Assembly: GCA_003024785.1 (NCBI GenBank)
Contig: PUQB01000309.1
Coordinates: forward strand, 211,669-275,668
Length of the DNA: 64,000 nucleotides
Direction of reading: 5' to 3'
From: Selaginella tamariscina
Lineage: Eukaryota; Streptophyta; Lycopodiopsida; Selaginellales; Selaginellaceae
Shown: in pieces, positions 11,291-21,845 of the stretch
Position numbering within the stretch: position 1 is the stretch's first letter
How the letters are laid out: every line of letters starts with the position of its first letter
Translations under genes and position numbers: made by a program
Notes under the pieces: generated by a model
The model's database searches: none
The model's input: only the letters and a program-made list of their open reading frames with translations
Told to the model about the DNA's origin: nothing

Positions 11291-12834
11291 ATATTTAAAA
11301 TAAAACAAACCAAATCCTGTCATTATTTAATGGATTACTTAATACATCTTTTTTTAACACCGTTCCTACACATGATTGAACTCTATCATATTAAGTTTAA
11401 ACTCTTAAATAAAGTTGTTTAAGAAAACATTACTATACATACACACACTCACAAGCACGTGATTGTTACATCCACTGTGGGGAAACATACACAGTTCTGA
11501 GCCATACACAGGCTCAGAACTGTTCATGAGCATTTTAGTCACGTGGTTGGTATGGGATATTCTTCAGCAGCCAACCAGTCAACCATACATGAGTAGGTCA
11601 ACATTATATAAATTTAAAGATAATTATTTCTTATCTTATTGATATTAATATCATAAATATTTAAGTTTCACTCCATATAAATTAGGGAAAACTGCCTCCT
11701 ACTATTTAATTAGAATAAATTTATACACACATTCTTATACAAATTCTTATGTTTATTTTAAATTCTTATGTATGTGTGAACAAACTTGAAAAGAAGTGAA
11801 ATTGTTGTTGTTGTTGTTATGTATTGATGAACAAATGACACGAAGTGGAACGAAAGGATATAACACATACACATCGCCATGTGTATGTATACACGTTGTA
11901 TAATATACATTTATGTCTAAATACCCACTTCTATTATACAGTTTTATTCTTTTATTTATATGAATAACGTTATTTGCTTTGATTTTAGAAAGCCTTAGAT
12001 AAATGTATGTTGATAAGCATCAAATTAATAATTGCATTATTACATTGTTAAATTTATATATATAGACACTCATGGAGATATGTGTGTATACATGTATATG
12101 GTATACATGTATAGCGTATATAGTATATCTCCATTTTGTAGTAATGGTTGAAGTCAACAAACGCTCTCTGGCCTCCGTCACGAATGAATCTCTCAAAACC
12201 TGACTGTTATATTTCAAGATGTTAATACAACATCTCTCTCACACAGTATATAATATATGTATATTTAAGACACTGTTATATATAGATATTAGAAAGATTA
12301 AATTGACAATAATAGTATGTATAATATACTTAGAACCTGTGTTGGATGCTATGCATATATCTGTATATATAGACATTAGAAAGACTAAATTGATGTGACA
12401 ATAAGTTAACTTATGAATAAACATTCTTACTTTTAACAAATTATTAAACCCCTTCAGTGCCCAAGTATATATACACATGAATGTTTAAACATACCAGCTT
12501 AGTATGTACCCTGTTTAACTAAATCTTTCGGAATCTGAAATTAATATGTAGCTAAATTAATTTCTAATAAATTAAGCTAATTAATGAAATATGTATTTCA
12601 TTTCTTAAATTTAAAAGTGTGAAAGAAATTATAAATGCACAAAAACATATATTTATTTAAATGTGTTTCTTAACTATGTCGTTTTAAAGTTTAAATAATA
12701 AACTCCATTAAAATAACGTAAGAATGTATAATTAATATTTGCATACATCTATATAAACACAATCATAAGTACGTGGTTATTAATAACAAATTATATAATG
12801 TTAAAATATATTAAGGCTTTTGTTTTAATGCCAT
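11291..12834. other. AT-rich intergenic DNA
   Basis: No coding pattern. It contains a short GTT repeat near 11802-11818, the hairpin at 11492-11522 and many TATA-like tracts. Confidence 0.5.
11492..11522. repeat. Perfect 12-bp stem hairpin
   Basis: The arms cagttctgagcc and ggctcagaactg are exact reverse complements separated by 7 bases (atacaca). The stem is GC-balanced in an AT-rich region, which makes chance less likely. There is no T tract typical of a terminator, and the surroundings suggest no known RNA family. Confidence 0.7.
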
Positions 12835-13186
12835 GTTGTACAAAGTGGTGAATTTTATTTTATTTTTACTTAATAGTAAAAGGAAAAAAACAAAAGAAAT
12901 TAAAAAGAAATAAAATAAAATATAAAGGGAAGAGAAAAGAAAATTAAAAAAAAAAAAAAGAAAATAATGTTATTAAAAGACTGAAGATTAAAGTTATGTA
13001 ACACAAAAAAAATTTTAAAATATATAAAAAAAAAATTAAAAGAGTTATTTAGAAAATTACCACAAAGAAAATAATTCTTATGCATAAATTGTGTTGGGTA
13101 AATAACGTGTATACATAGATATGTATATATTAAGTTTCTGTATAACATATAATAATGCTTTATTATATACTATGGTAGTGTATGGA

Positions 13187-13231
<45 letters not shown>

Positions 13232-13860
13232 TATATATATGTTTTGTATCTATGTGTATATAGTATTGTGTAAAAACATTTGTAAATATGTGGATAATAT
13301 ATGTGTACATAGTTTAAATGTGAAGATTATAAATGTTTTTATTTTAACATTTAGTTAAATTAATTTTTTATTTATTAAATAATGTTATGTTATGTAATTA
13401 TGTATATGTTTTACACTCGTGTCTTTACAAGTATTTTTTTATATTTTATTTTATGATGGTCTTTACCATGTTTGCCAACATCATTATAATAACAACACTT
13501 CTTATTATAAAATAAAATATTATAAAAAATATTTATTAAACATAAACATAATTATATAACATAATATTCACTTGTTTAATAAGACATATACTATCTCTTT
13601 ATGTTTAAGTTAGTGCACAAACTAATATAACTATATAAAATAACATTCACTTATTTAATAAATATATTATTTTTTTATGTTTAAGTAAGTGGAAATGGAA
13701 ACATAAATTATTCAACAAATAAAAAGACTTAATATTAAATGTTAAAACAAAGACGTTCATTTTTGAGTAAATAATGTAGGATTTATGTGAAGTTTATTTT
13801 GTCTTTATTCATTACTATTAATTGGTATTGTCATTAATACTTGTATCAAAAGTAATCAAT
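12835..13860. repeat. Copy 1 of a long diverged AT-rich repeat
   Basis: A purine-rich A/G tract (about 12880-12970) is followed by cataaattgtgttgggtaa (near 13083), a TA-rich core with a (TA)n tract at 13192-13224, and tttttattttaacattt (near 13335) with flanking AT-rich DNA. The same landmarks in the same order occur at about 18220-18960. The sequence is non-coding, so it may be part of an old transposon or a segmental duplication. Confidence 0.55.
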
Positions 13861-13889
13861 ACTTAATAAAAGTCTAACATTGCCTGTAG

Positions 13890-14565
13890 CTATGGCTGCT
13901 CAAACATCCAAGTGCCATTTCCCTTCACCGGTACGTGCAAAACCCTCTATAAAAACACCATTCGTATCTAGATACACACAAAACAAACATTTACACACCA
14001 AATACACACATCGATCACGCATGCTACACCACAAACACCTCCAAAAACATAAGACTCAACACTTAGAACAAGACGCACCTTCAGAAGTAAACGTGATAGT
14101 ATTGGGGCAGGACTGCCAGTATACATATGAAAGCTTACACACACACGCACTTAGTATTGGCCTCATCCACGCTCTGGTGTTTACAATCTTCTGAACTGGC
14201 ACTGGAGCTTTCAGACCCTTTTCCACGCTTGTTAACTGAGTTTAAGTCCTGATTAAGAGGCTTAGAAAAACCCGTTTACGTATCACTGAAGGAACTTCAT
14301 TGCATTTGCCCTCATTTTCATTGCTTGGCACCTTGTGTTCCTCACTGTGGAAAGAGGACATCAGTCTTTACACACACAAACATGTAAATACGCACACACT
14401 CAAAACTTCCCGCTCTCTCTATAATATATATTACATATACATGTGTGCGTGCCTCAAAATATGACAGAACGAGGACAATAAAACCACCTTTGTCTTTTGT
14501 TTCCTCGTTTGAAAAGGACCCGGAGAACAGCATCAGTAAAACCAAACGACTGCAATTCAAAAAAT
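13890..14565 (-). pseudogene. Cluster of minus-strand exon-like blocks, protein unknown
   Basis: I do not recognise the protein. Five open blocks bounded by plausible AG and GT sites can be read on the minus strand. They are SFGFTDAVLRVLFKRGNKRQ (about 14490-14550), a Glu/Asn-rich block with EEHKVPSNENEGKCNEVPSV (about 14282-14348), DLNSVNKRGKGSESSSASSE (about 14155-14253), SCPNTITFTSE (about 14085-14120) and VLHVPVKGNGTWMFEQP with a stop (about 13890-13945). Phases agree at the first junction. The low complexity suits a disordered C-terminal region. It may be the end of a real gene or a fragment; no upstream exons are seen before AT-rich DNA begins. Confidence 0.3.
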
Positions 14566-14639
14566 TGCTATAGTACATAATACATACATAATGCTCTACG
14601 TACAGTAAAATGTAATGTACATACATACAACCTCAGCTT

Positions 14640-17600
14640 AATTGAAGGCCCATTTAATATGCAGTGTGTCTTATAGATAGATAGATATAGAGAAAGAGTA
14701 CCAGTTGGTCAACCAATTACTATTTAAATCACCTTAGTAGTTTGTGCTAAATGTGAAACATGAAAACTTAGCCTAAACAAACTCTTTGAAGGCTCATGTT
14801 TCAATATATATTATAAATTATTATATATATCTATATAATAATAAAAAATAATAATTTTATATTTATAATTATTTAAATTAAATATATAAAAGTTTTGATA
14901 AATAAAAGACATTGTTAAAATGCCATTTCATAATAGGATCCTGCTAAATACATATTATTACGTTATGCGTATATATAGGTATATATGATCGTATAATAAT
15001 TACACACACATAGGTACATACTATAAATATTTTTATAAATTTATATATATTGATAAGTTATATGTATAATGATTTAAGTTTTAATTAAATAATTTCTATA
15101 TTATTTTTACATGAATATTTTTACTAATGTGCTAATCTTTAATTGAATATTCCATGTCTAAATAGACAACCGGATATTCTTGTTTATTCTTTGTAGCCCT
15201 AATATGGGCATATTCTAAGATTTTAAGCATATCCTGGTACAGTAACCAACATTTGGAATTAATGGTAATAAATAGTGTAGAAGTTTTGCAGCAATTGAGT
15301 CTGCTTGCCAATGAATATTATTCATTTTTTATTTTGAAATGTCTTGGACAGTAAGGAATTCAAACACAAAAATCATGAAAATGATTAAAACAACTAAATA
15401 TATATATGCACATTCATATTAATAACACAAAAGAAAATAAATATCATTATTGTTATTAAATTTCACTAGAGGTGGTTATTTAACTCATGGTAAATTAAAA
15501 AATATGCCACATCATTAATAATAATTACCACTATAGTTTTCACTTATTGATAAATTAAATTAAAAATTATGCACACATTTTAAACATAACTTATATGAAA
15601 AACATATAATTAATACCACATTAATGAATAGTTATATATACCTATTTGTGATTATATGCATATTATACATGTGCATATAAATACAAAGGCAAATATTTTT
15701 GTATACTAAGATATAAATACTTACAAAAGATACCTTGGTGCAGAAAACATCTTACATTGGTGAAATTATAAAGATTATGATCATTCAAATATTCCATCCC
15801 ATAAAATAAATTTAAATTAAGTAAATATATTATATTTTGTATTGTAAAATATGTAGGTGTCACACACATAAACCTATGTAATTTTATATGGGACTCACAT
15901 GTATAATATGCATATAATATCATACACACACATATATAATTCTTTCTTTTCAAGTGATATTTATGGATTGAAAACTGTACATATATGTTTATATATTTAC
16001 ATATATGGTGTACATAAAATATATATGTATATAAATTTGTGTTTATAAATTCATATTATTTAAATAAGTGTGTGTATGTCCCCAACTATTTACTCTTTTG
16101 TAAGTACTGTAATTTTGGGTAGTAAATTAAATTTGTGTTTGATCCAATTTATGCTCAATAGTTATTTAATGGAAAAATTGGCTAGTTATTTAGTTATCAT
16201 GTAAAAGCTGTGTAAACACCATATCACATATGATCATATAGATGTCACATAGATTATAAATTTTAATAATCATTAAGTGGAAAACAAATTTTAAATAATC
16301 ATTAAATGAAAAAATAAATCACTCTCGAAAATAATTTATTACAATTTAATTAATTGATACAAATAACTATTGGTTAATGGAAAGTGGGCCTTAAATAATA
16401 TTTAAGCTATCCAATTATGACATATTTTAAATAGATTACACATTCATATTAATAACACAAAAGAAAATAAAATATTATTATTATATTTAATTATATTTAA
16501 GCCGTCCAATTATGACACATCTTTGCAACATAGTATTATTAAGAATTTTAATTATTTTACTATTAACATTTTGAGGGTTAATTAGCATATATCTTATAAA
16601 ATATTAATCATTTCATGTTTCACATTCATATTCTAAATATTTTTATATATTATTGGATATATTAATATGTTATATATTAAAAAAGTTAAAGTACTATTTA
16701 TCAAAAATAAGATATAAATATGATCATGATTTTTGTATATATGTATGTACATAATCACACGCACATGTAATCGTTCAAAATATGTATGTACATATGTATT
16801 CTTGACAAATAATATACTCTTATATAATTTAATTTTTTAAATATCTTTATTATATATGTTTACATATTATATGTTATTCTTTTTGGATCTTAATTACATT
16901 TTTATATATCTAAATCAAACAACCTTAATTTAAATTAAATATCAACCTTTGATTTAGTTAAATATTCTTGTTTCTGTTCTTCTTTAAAATTTATTGCTTT
17001 GGAATAATATATATTTATAAATTTTAAAAAGTAATGTATATATTTAAATTTAAGGCCAAGGTAAGATAAATATCTGACAGCATTGATTCTTAGTTTTATC
17101 AAATTAACAAAGTGACATTTTGTTTTGAAAAATGTTTTGGATCATTAATCAACTTCATGTCTCACGCACACATGCAATATATTGTTTAAAATTAAAATAT
17201 ATGCAACTTATATATATATTTATATATTATGTTACATTATTTTACATCAATACATTCAAATATGCTTATTCTCTTTCTTTTAGCTTTAATTTAATTAATT
17301 TCTTAATAAAATGTTATATAATATAATTTATACATGAAGTTATAGAATTTAAAAGAAACTTATAATTTTAGATTTAAAAAATTCTTAAATTTATATATAC
17401 AAATATACAATATATATATATATATATTGCATGTTAAAATTGGTTAATAAAATTTAAAATTTATTATCTAAAATATTTCCTTTCACATTTTAATTTAAAG
17501 TTTTTATTATGTTTTAATTTTAATAAATTCTTTAGTAAATCATTAAAAGAAATATGCATGCCTTCTCTTTTCTATACACATTTGCACACTTTATAATCCA

Positions 17601-18219
17601 TGTACAAACACAATAAACATTCATTCATATACACACACACAAACATGTGAGAGAGAGTTGCATTTGATAATATTTTAGAATTAAATTATATTTTTATTTT
17701 AATTTTATTAAATGGTCTTTATGATAGTGATTTTTAAGTTTCGGCATGTAAGAAATTCATATCAACTAGAATAAATATAAAAAATAAATAAACTTTAAAA
17801 ACTAAAAATTGTGAATGTAAAGTATTTTAAATGAAAGTGAAAGAAGTAAATGACTAATTTTTAAATCTGATTTAAAATTATATATATACATATTCGATGA
17901 AATATATTGAAGAAAAAATTATCAATTAACCCTCTAATTTTACCAAATTAACAAATTACTTTTTAATTTAAAAAATTATTAAATTGGTTTTAAGTCATTA
18001 ATTAGCTTAATAATACACACATACACCCATGCACATACAATATTATATGAATATTAAACAATATATTTATCATTTGTGTTAGTATTATATAAGTAATACG
18101 ATGTTATAATATTATTTATGAGATATCATGTGAATGTTAATTTATATTTAATTTAATTTATTTTGTACTATTGTGAAGTTGTAATAAATCTTTTTAATTG
18201 ATTTGTCGCATTTGCCTTA
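14640..18219. other. AT-rich intergenic DNA with small dispersed repeats
   Basis: No gene is supported. A block with attcatattaataacacaa followed by aagaaaataaa occurs twice (near 15413 and 16442). Short TA and CA arrays are frequent (for example near 17410 and 17628). Confidence 0.5.
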
Positions 18220-18960
18220 AGTATCCACTTTATAAATGGTGAAAAAAGAAAGAAAGAAAAGATTAAAAAAGGAAGAAAATAAAGAATCAAAAGAAAAAAG
18301 AGAAAAATTTTAAAAAAAGAATTTTTTTTAAAAATTAAAAATTAAAATTATCCAACACAAACAAAGCTTAAAAGGTATTAAAAAAAAGTTAAATAGTAAA
18401 AAGTTACTTACCACATCAAAAATATTTTTATACATAAATTGTGTTGGGTAAACAACATTTATATGTAAGTCTTAATATATGTGTCTTTATATATACTTTA
18501 TTAATGTATGTGTATACTTTTGGTATGTAATGAAATATGTGTACTTGTATGTGTATAATATATATGTATATAATTTCAAAATTATAAAATTTTTATTTTA
18601 ACATTTTAGTCAAATTAGTCTTTTTGTTTATTGAATCATTTATAAACTCATAAACATAAAAAAGATAATATATTAGTTATGTAATTATATGTTGTTTAAA
18701 TTTATACTTTTTAAGCATTTTAATTTATATTTTATTTTAAAATGAAAGGTGCGTGAGTACAATGCGATGAATGAACAATTTCTTAAACAAATAATAATCT
18801 GTTATATTATTAATGTTTATTATGATATAAAATACAATATTATGTTTAACACCAAGAGCAAAGATAAACTTTAAAAAAGTAATGAAAAATTTATGTGAAA
18901 TCTACTTTATTCTTATTCGTTATAAGTATAAATTATATATTACATATATTTAAGTAATAT
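18220..18960. repeat. Copy 2 of the long diverged AT-rich repeat
   Basis: Shares with 12835-13860 the A/G tract (18240-18310), cataaattgtgttgggtaaa (near 18433), tttttattttaacatttt (near 18591) and a tatgtaattata block (near 18678). Copies differ by many substitutions and indels. Confidence 0.55.
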
Positions 18961-19511
18961 TTATTTACACACATACAAAATCTGATAATTAAATAATATT
19001 TAATTAGTGTAAAATAATACTATTAATTGTATTGTGCAGTTTGTTTATCAGAATCTTAAATATATAAAGTGTAACACTTTATTAAACACTGAGAGCAATA
19101 ATTGTGACTTTTAAGACGCAATAGAAAATATATATAAAGTTTTTTTTGTCTTGTTCATTATATGTATGAATTATGTTATATTTGAAAAGAAAGAAAGAAT
19201 ATAATTAAAAAAAATAAAGAAAATAAACAAATGAGAAACATAAGGAAAGAACCCTAAAAACAAAATAAACCTCCAAACAATCCAAAAACAAAAATGGTTT
19301 ATTTTATTTTAATATTATAAACTTAATGTGTAAATTTATATTTATGAATGATTTAATGTTATAAATTCTGCAGTTTAAATTAAAAAAATTTAAAAAATAA
19401 AAAGTAAAATCTTAACAGTCCGGCATTATTTACCAGACAAATATGTATGTTCATATGATACCAATAACCACACATACATATATACGAGAGATGCGTATTC
19501 ATCAGACGCCC
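18961..19511. other. AT-rich spacer
   Basis: Further low-complexity DNA with a partial third match to the repeat tail near 19085-19160. No gene is supported. Confidence 0.4.
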
Positions 19512-19620
19512 GAGGACACGGCGATGCATCTGGGGCCGGTGGACGTTCTCAAGACATCACTGCAATGTCTGTTCTCTGCCTGTCGGCGTTGAGGGGTCGG
19601 ACTTCCTCCTCCTCCCTTGT
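19512..19620 (+). pseudogene. Fragment copied from the WD40 (JINGUBANG-like) gene
   Basis: About 110 bp match the reverse complement of roughly 1660-1775. The matching segment includes gaggacacgg, gatgcatctgg, gacgttctcaag and ctgcctgtcggcgttgaggggtc. The fragment differs by small indels, among them an extra base in the ttctctgcctg stretch where the main copy reads ttcttgcctg. It is bounded by AT-rich DNA on the left and a CT/CA microsatellite on the right, with no other WD40 sequence. Confidence 0.75.
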
Positions 19621-19658
19621 CAGATATATGCTCCGGTGGAGAGAGATACAGTAACTAA

Positions 19659-19660
<2 letters not shown>

Positions 19661-19717
<57 letters not shown>
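19661..19717. repeat. (CT)n(CA)n compound microsatellite
   Basis: A CT array passes directly into a CA array. The same compound form recurs near 20190, 27176, 40526, 40733, 43350 and 45522. Confidence 0.9.
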
Positions 19718-19718
<1 letters not shown>

Positions 19719-19719
19719 G

Positions 19720-20188
19720 TGCAAGTAAAATAACTTAAGACGTACAGGTGTAATTGAATAATATCATGTAATAACATATTTACCTCTAGGCGTTGTACAT
19801 TCTTCCCATGTTCAAGCCTTTGCACGTAATGACGGAGGAACATGATCCCTTGGTTTGATTTAATTGGACTTGAATAATCCTATATTCCTATAAAACTACA
19901 TTCTTGTTTACTTGGATCTGTATATAAACAAAAATGCTATGTATGCGTGTCTGCAAACATATATAAACTTACAAGGCCTTCTCAAAACCTTCATTATATT
20001 GGTTAATTACGATGAGATATATATAATTATAGAATAATACATAATTATTACAGAACTGCAACCTGGTCCCTTATAAGGCTTTGCACTTGAATACTGTGCT
20101 TTAGATACATCTTTTATCCACATTGCTTGTTCAAGAGACCCCGCTTTCGATTAAGACATATCTCAACTATTTTGAAAACAGAGATTGT

Positions 20189-20220
<32 letters not shown>

Positions 20221-20700
20221 ACACACAACACACACCATATATATGTATGTATAGGTAGGTTCCAGTATACAGCCTCCTCCCTTAATCATAATTAATGAAG
20301 TTAATTATTTTAATGATTTTATACATTTAGAGGATATAAATTCAAAAGACCTTCAGGGTTAATGCATTCATTTATATACACGATTTGGTATATATAAATT
20401 TTCTTAAATCCATGTTTTTTCCTTGGTTTTTAGTATTTGCATGTTAAGATATAACTAATAAGATAACTGAATCGTAGGATCTCTAAAAATATAAACAGAA
20501 TATTCTCTTTTAGAGATACAGCAGAAACGATGTATACCTCTCAATAATAATGGTTTAATAAGATGAACATTTAAAGTTAAATAATTAATAGCTAAAGCTC
20601 TTCTTATTTTAAGTTCCAATCAGAACACAAAAAGGTTAAAATTTTGAAAATTTACTACACAACAAACATAAAACATACTCCCATTTGAATGCTGTTTGGT
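19720..20700. other. Intergenic DNA upstream of the PEP carboxylase promoter
   Basis: AT-rich with a (CT)n array near 20190-20216. No coding pattern is convincing. Confidence 0.45.
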
Positions 20701-20717
20701 ATTTCACAGACTGCATG

Positions 20718-20848
20718 AACCGGCAGTTGCCGGTTAAAGCCCGCCTTTGATCCAGCCGCGAACTCTTGTACGCTTGCGATGTATTTTTAGGGCTCCAACG
20801 GAACACCACAAGGCGGGAAAATGGGAAATAACCAGCCGTACACGTGGC
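20718..20848 (+). promoter_or_regulatory. Candidate promoter elements of the PEP carboxylase gene
   Basis: Three sites fall within 130 bp where the base composition shifts from AT-rich to mixed. A perfect dyad, aaccggca-gt-tgccggtt, spans 20718-20735 and contains MYB-like CAGTTG. An E2F-like ggcgggaaa is at 20812-20820. A G-box cacgtggc is at 20841-20848. The motif identities are established plant consensus sites; their use here is inferred. Confidence 0.4.
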
Positions 20849-21069
20849 GCCTATGCGTGATAACACTAGGTTTACCACTTTTTAGGGCTTTTGTTTGTTT
20901 GCTCTGTAAGCACCTCTCGGTTTCTGTTCTCGAATCGCCGGAAAGTCACAGATTGATCGCATTTTTGTAAGGGCCCTATGTATGTTTTCTATGAAAAGAA
21001 TAGGAATTGAGAAAAATGCATAATGCAGGACATTGCAGGTAAGAATCTTGGAGGAATTCGCTACAAAAA

Positions 21070-21510
21070 GTGCTTGATCGGATTTCTGTGGTAAGCGCCT
21101 CTCTTTCTTCATAAAAAATGATGAATTTCTTAATAAGTACGCAGGTCCCGGTCCTGTGTTCAATAAATCTGCGGTAAGACTCATGGAAAAACGATAATCG
21201 ATACAAAATGCGTGATTTTTATGAAGGTGGTAAGCGCCTGTCTTTCTTCATGAAAAGAATGAAAATCTGTTAATAATCGCTTCAAAATGCGTGCTTGAGC
21301 GCATCTTTATGATGCAGGTAGGAAAAGCTCGCGGCTTCGACAAAATTCATTCTTATCCGCTTGGATTTCTACCGCAAAGACGATATTTGATTGATCGCCT
21401 TAACTACAGGTAAGCTGTTTTCCGTTTTTCTCATGACAGAATGACAATTTAGCGTTTTGTAGCTGTTTCTTTCCGCTACTTGTTCTGGAAGATCTTTCCA
21501 GGTAGGTATT
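21070..21510 (+). repeat. Repeated leader with multiple splice-donor-like sites
   Basis: Two copies of ggtaagcgcct-tctttcttcat lie at about 21090-21112 and 21229-21252, each preceded by a diverged tgcttgatcgcat or atgcgtgatttttatg stretch. Further donor-like sites (caggtaagaatc near 21036, gcaggtaggaaa near 21316, caggtaagctg near 21409, ccaggtaggta near 21499) follow. A good acceptor (gtggaacag) ends 3 bases before the start ATG at 21566. This suggests several alternative first exons or donors splicing to one coding exon. Confidence 0.5.
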
Positions 21511-21565
21511 GCTCACACGCCTTTTCGGAAGTTCATGCTTGATCGTCCTATTTTGTGGAACAGAA

Positions 21566-21788
21566 ATGACGGATACAACAGACGAGATCGCGGAGGAGAT
21601 TTCTTTCCAGGCATTTGACGATGATTGCCGTCTCCTCGGCAATCTGCTCAACGATTGTCTACAGAGAGAAGTAGGTGCTCATCTGACCGAGAAGGTTGAA
21701 CGCGTGCGGCTTCTAGCTCAGGTATGTTTTGCGTGCTCTTCAAATCCTCGTGCATATTAAAATATATTTATCATTACACACACACACA

Positions 21789-21845
<57 letters not shown>

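Noticed and set aside
13880-14194. 104-codon plus-strand frame
   Set aside because: His/Thr-rich translation of CA-rich DNA; the minus strand gives better exon-like blocks.
21777-21842. Possible CRISPR-like array or satellite
   Set aside because: It is a plain CA dinucleotide repeat without spacers. No CRISPR array is present anywhere in the window.
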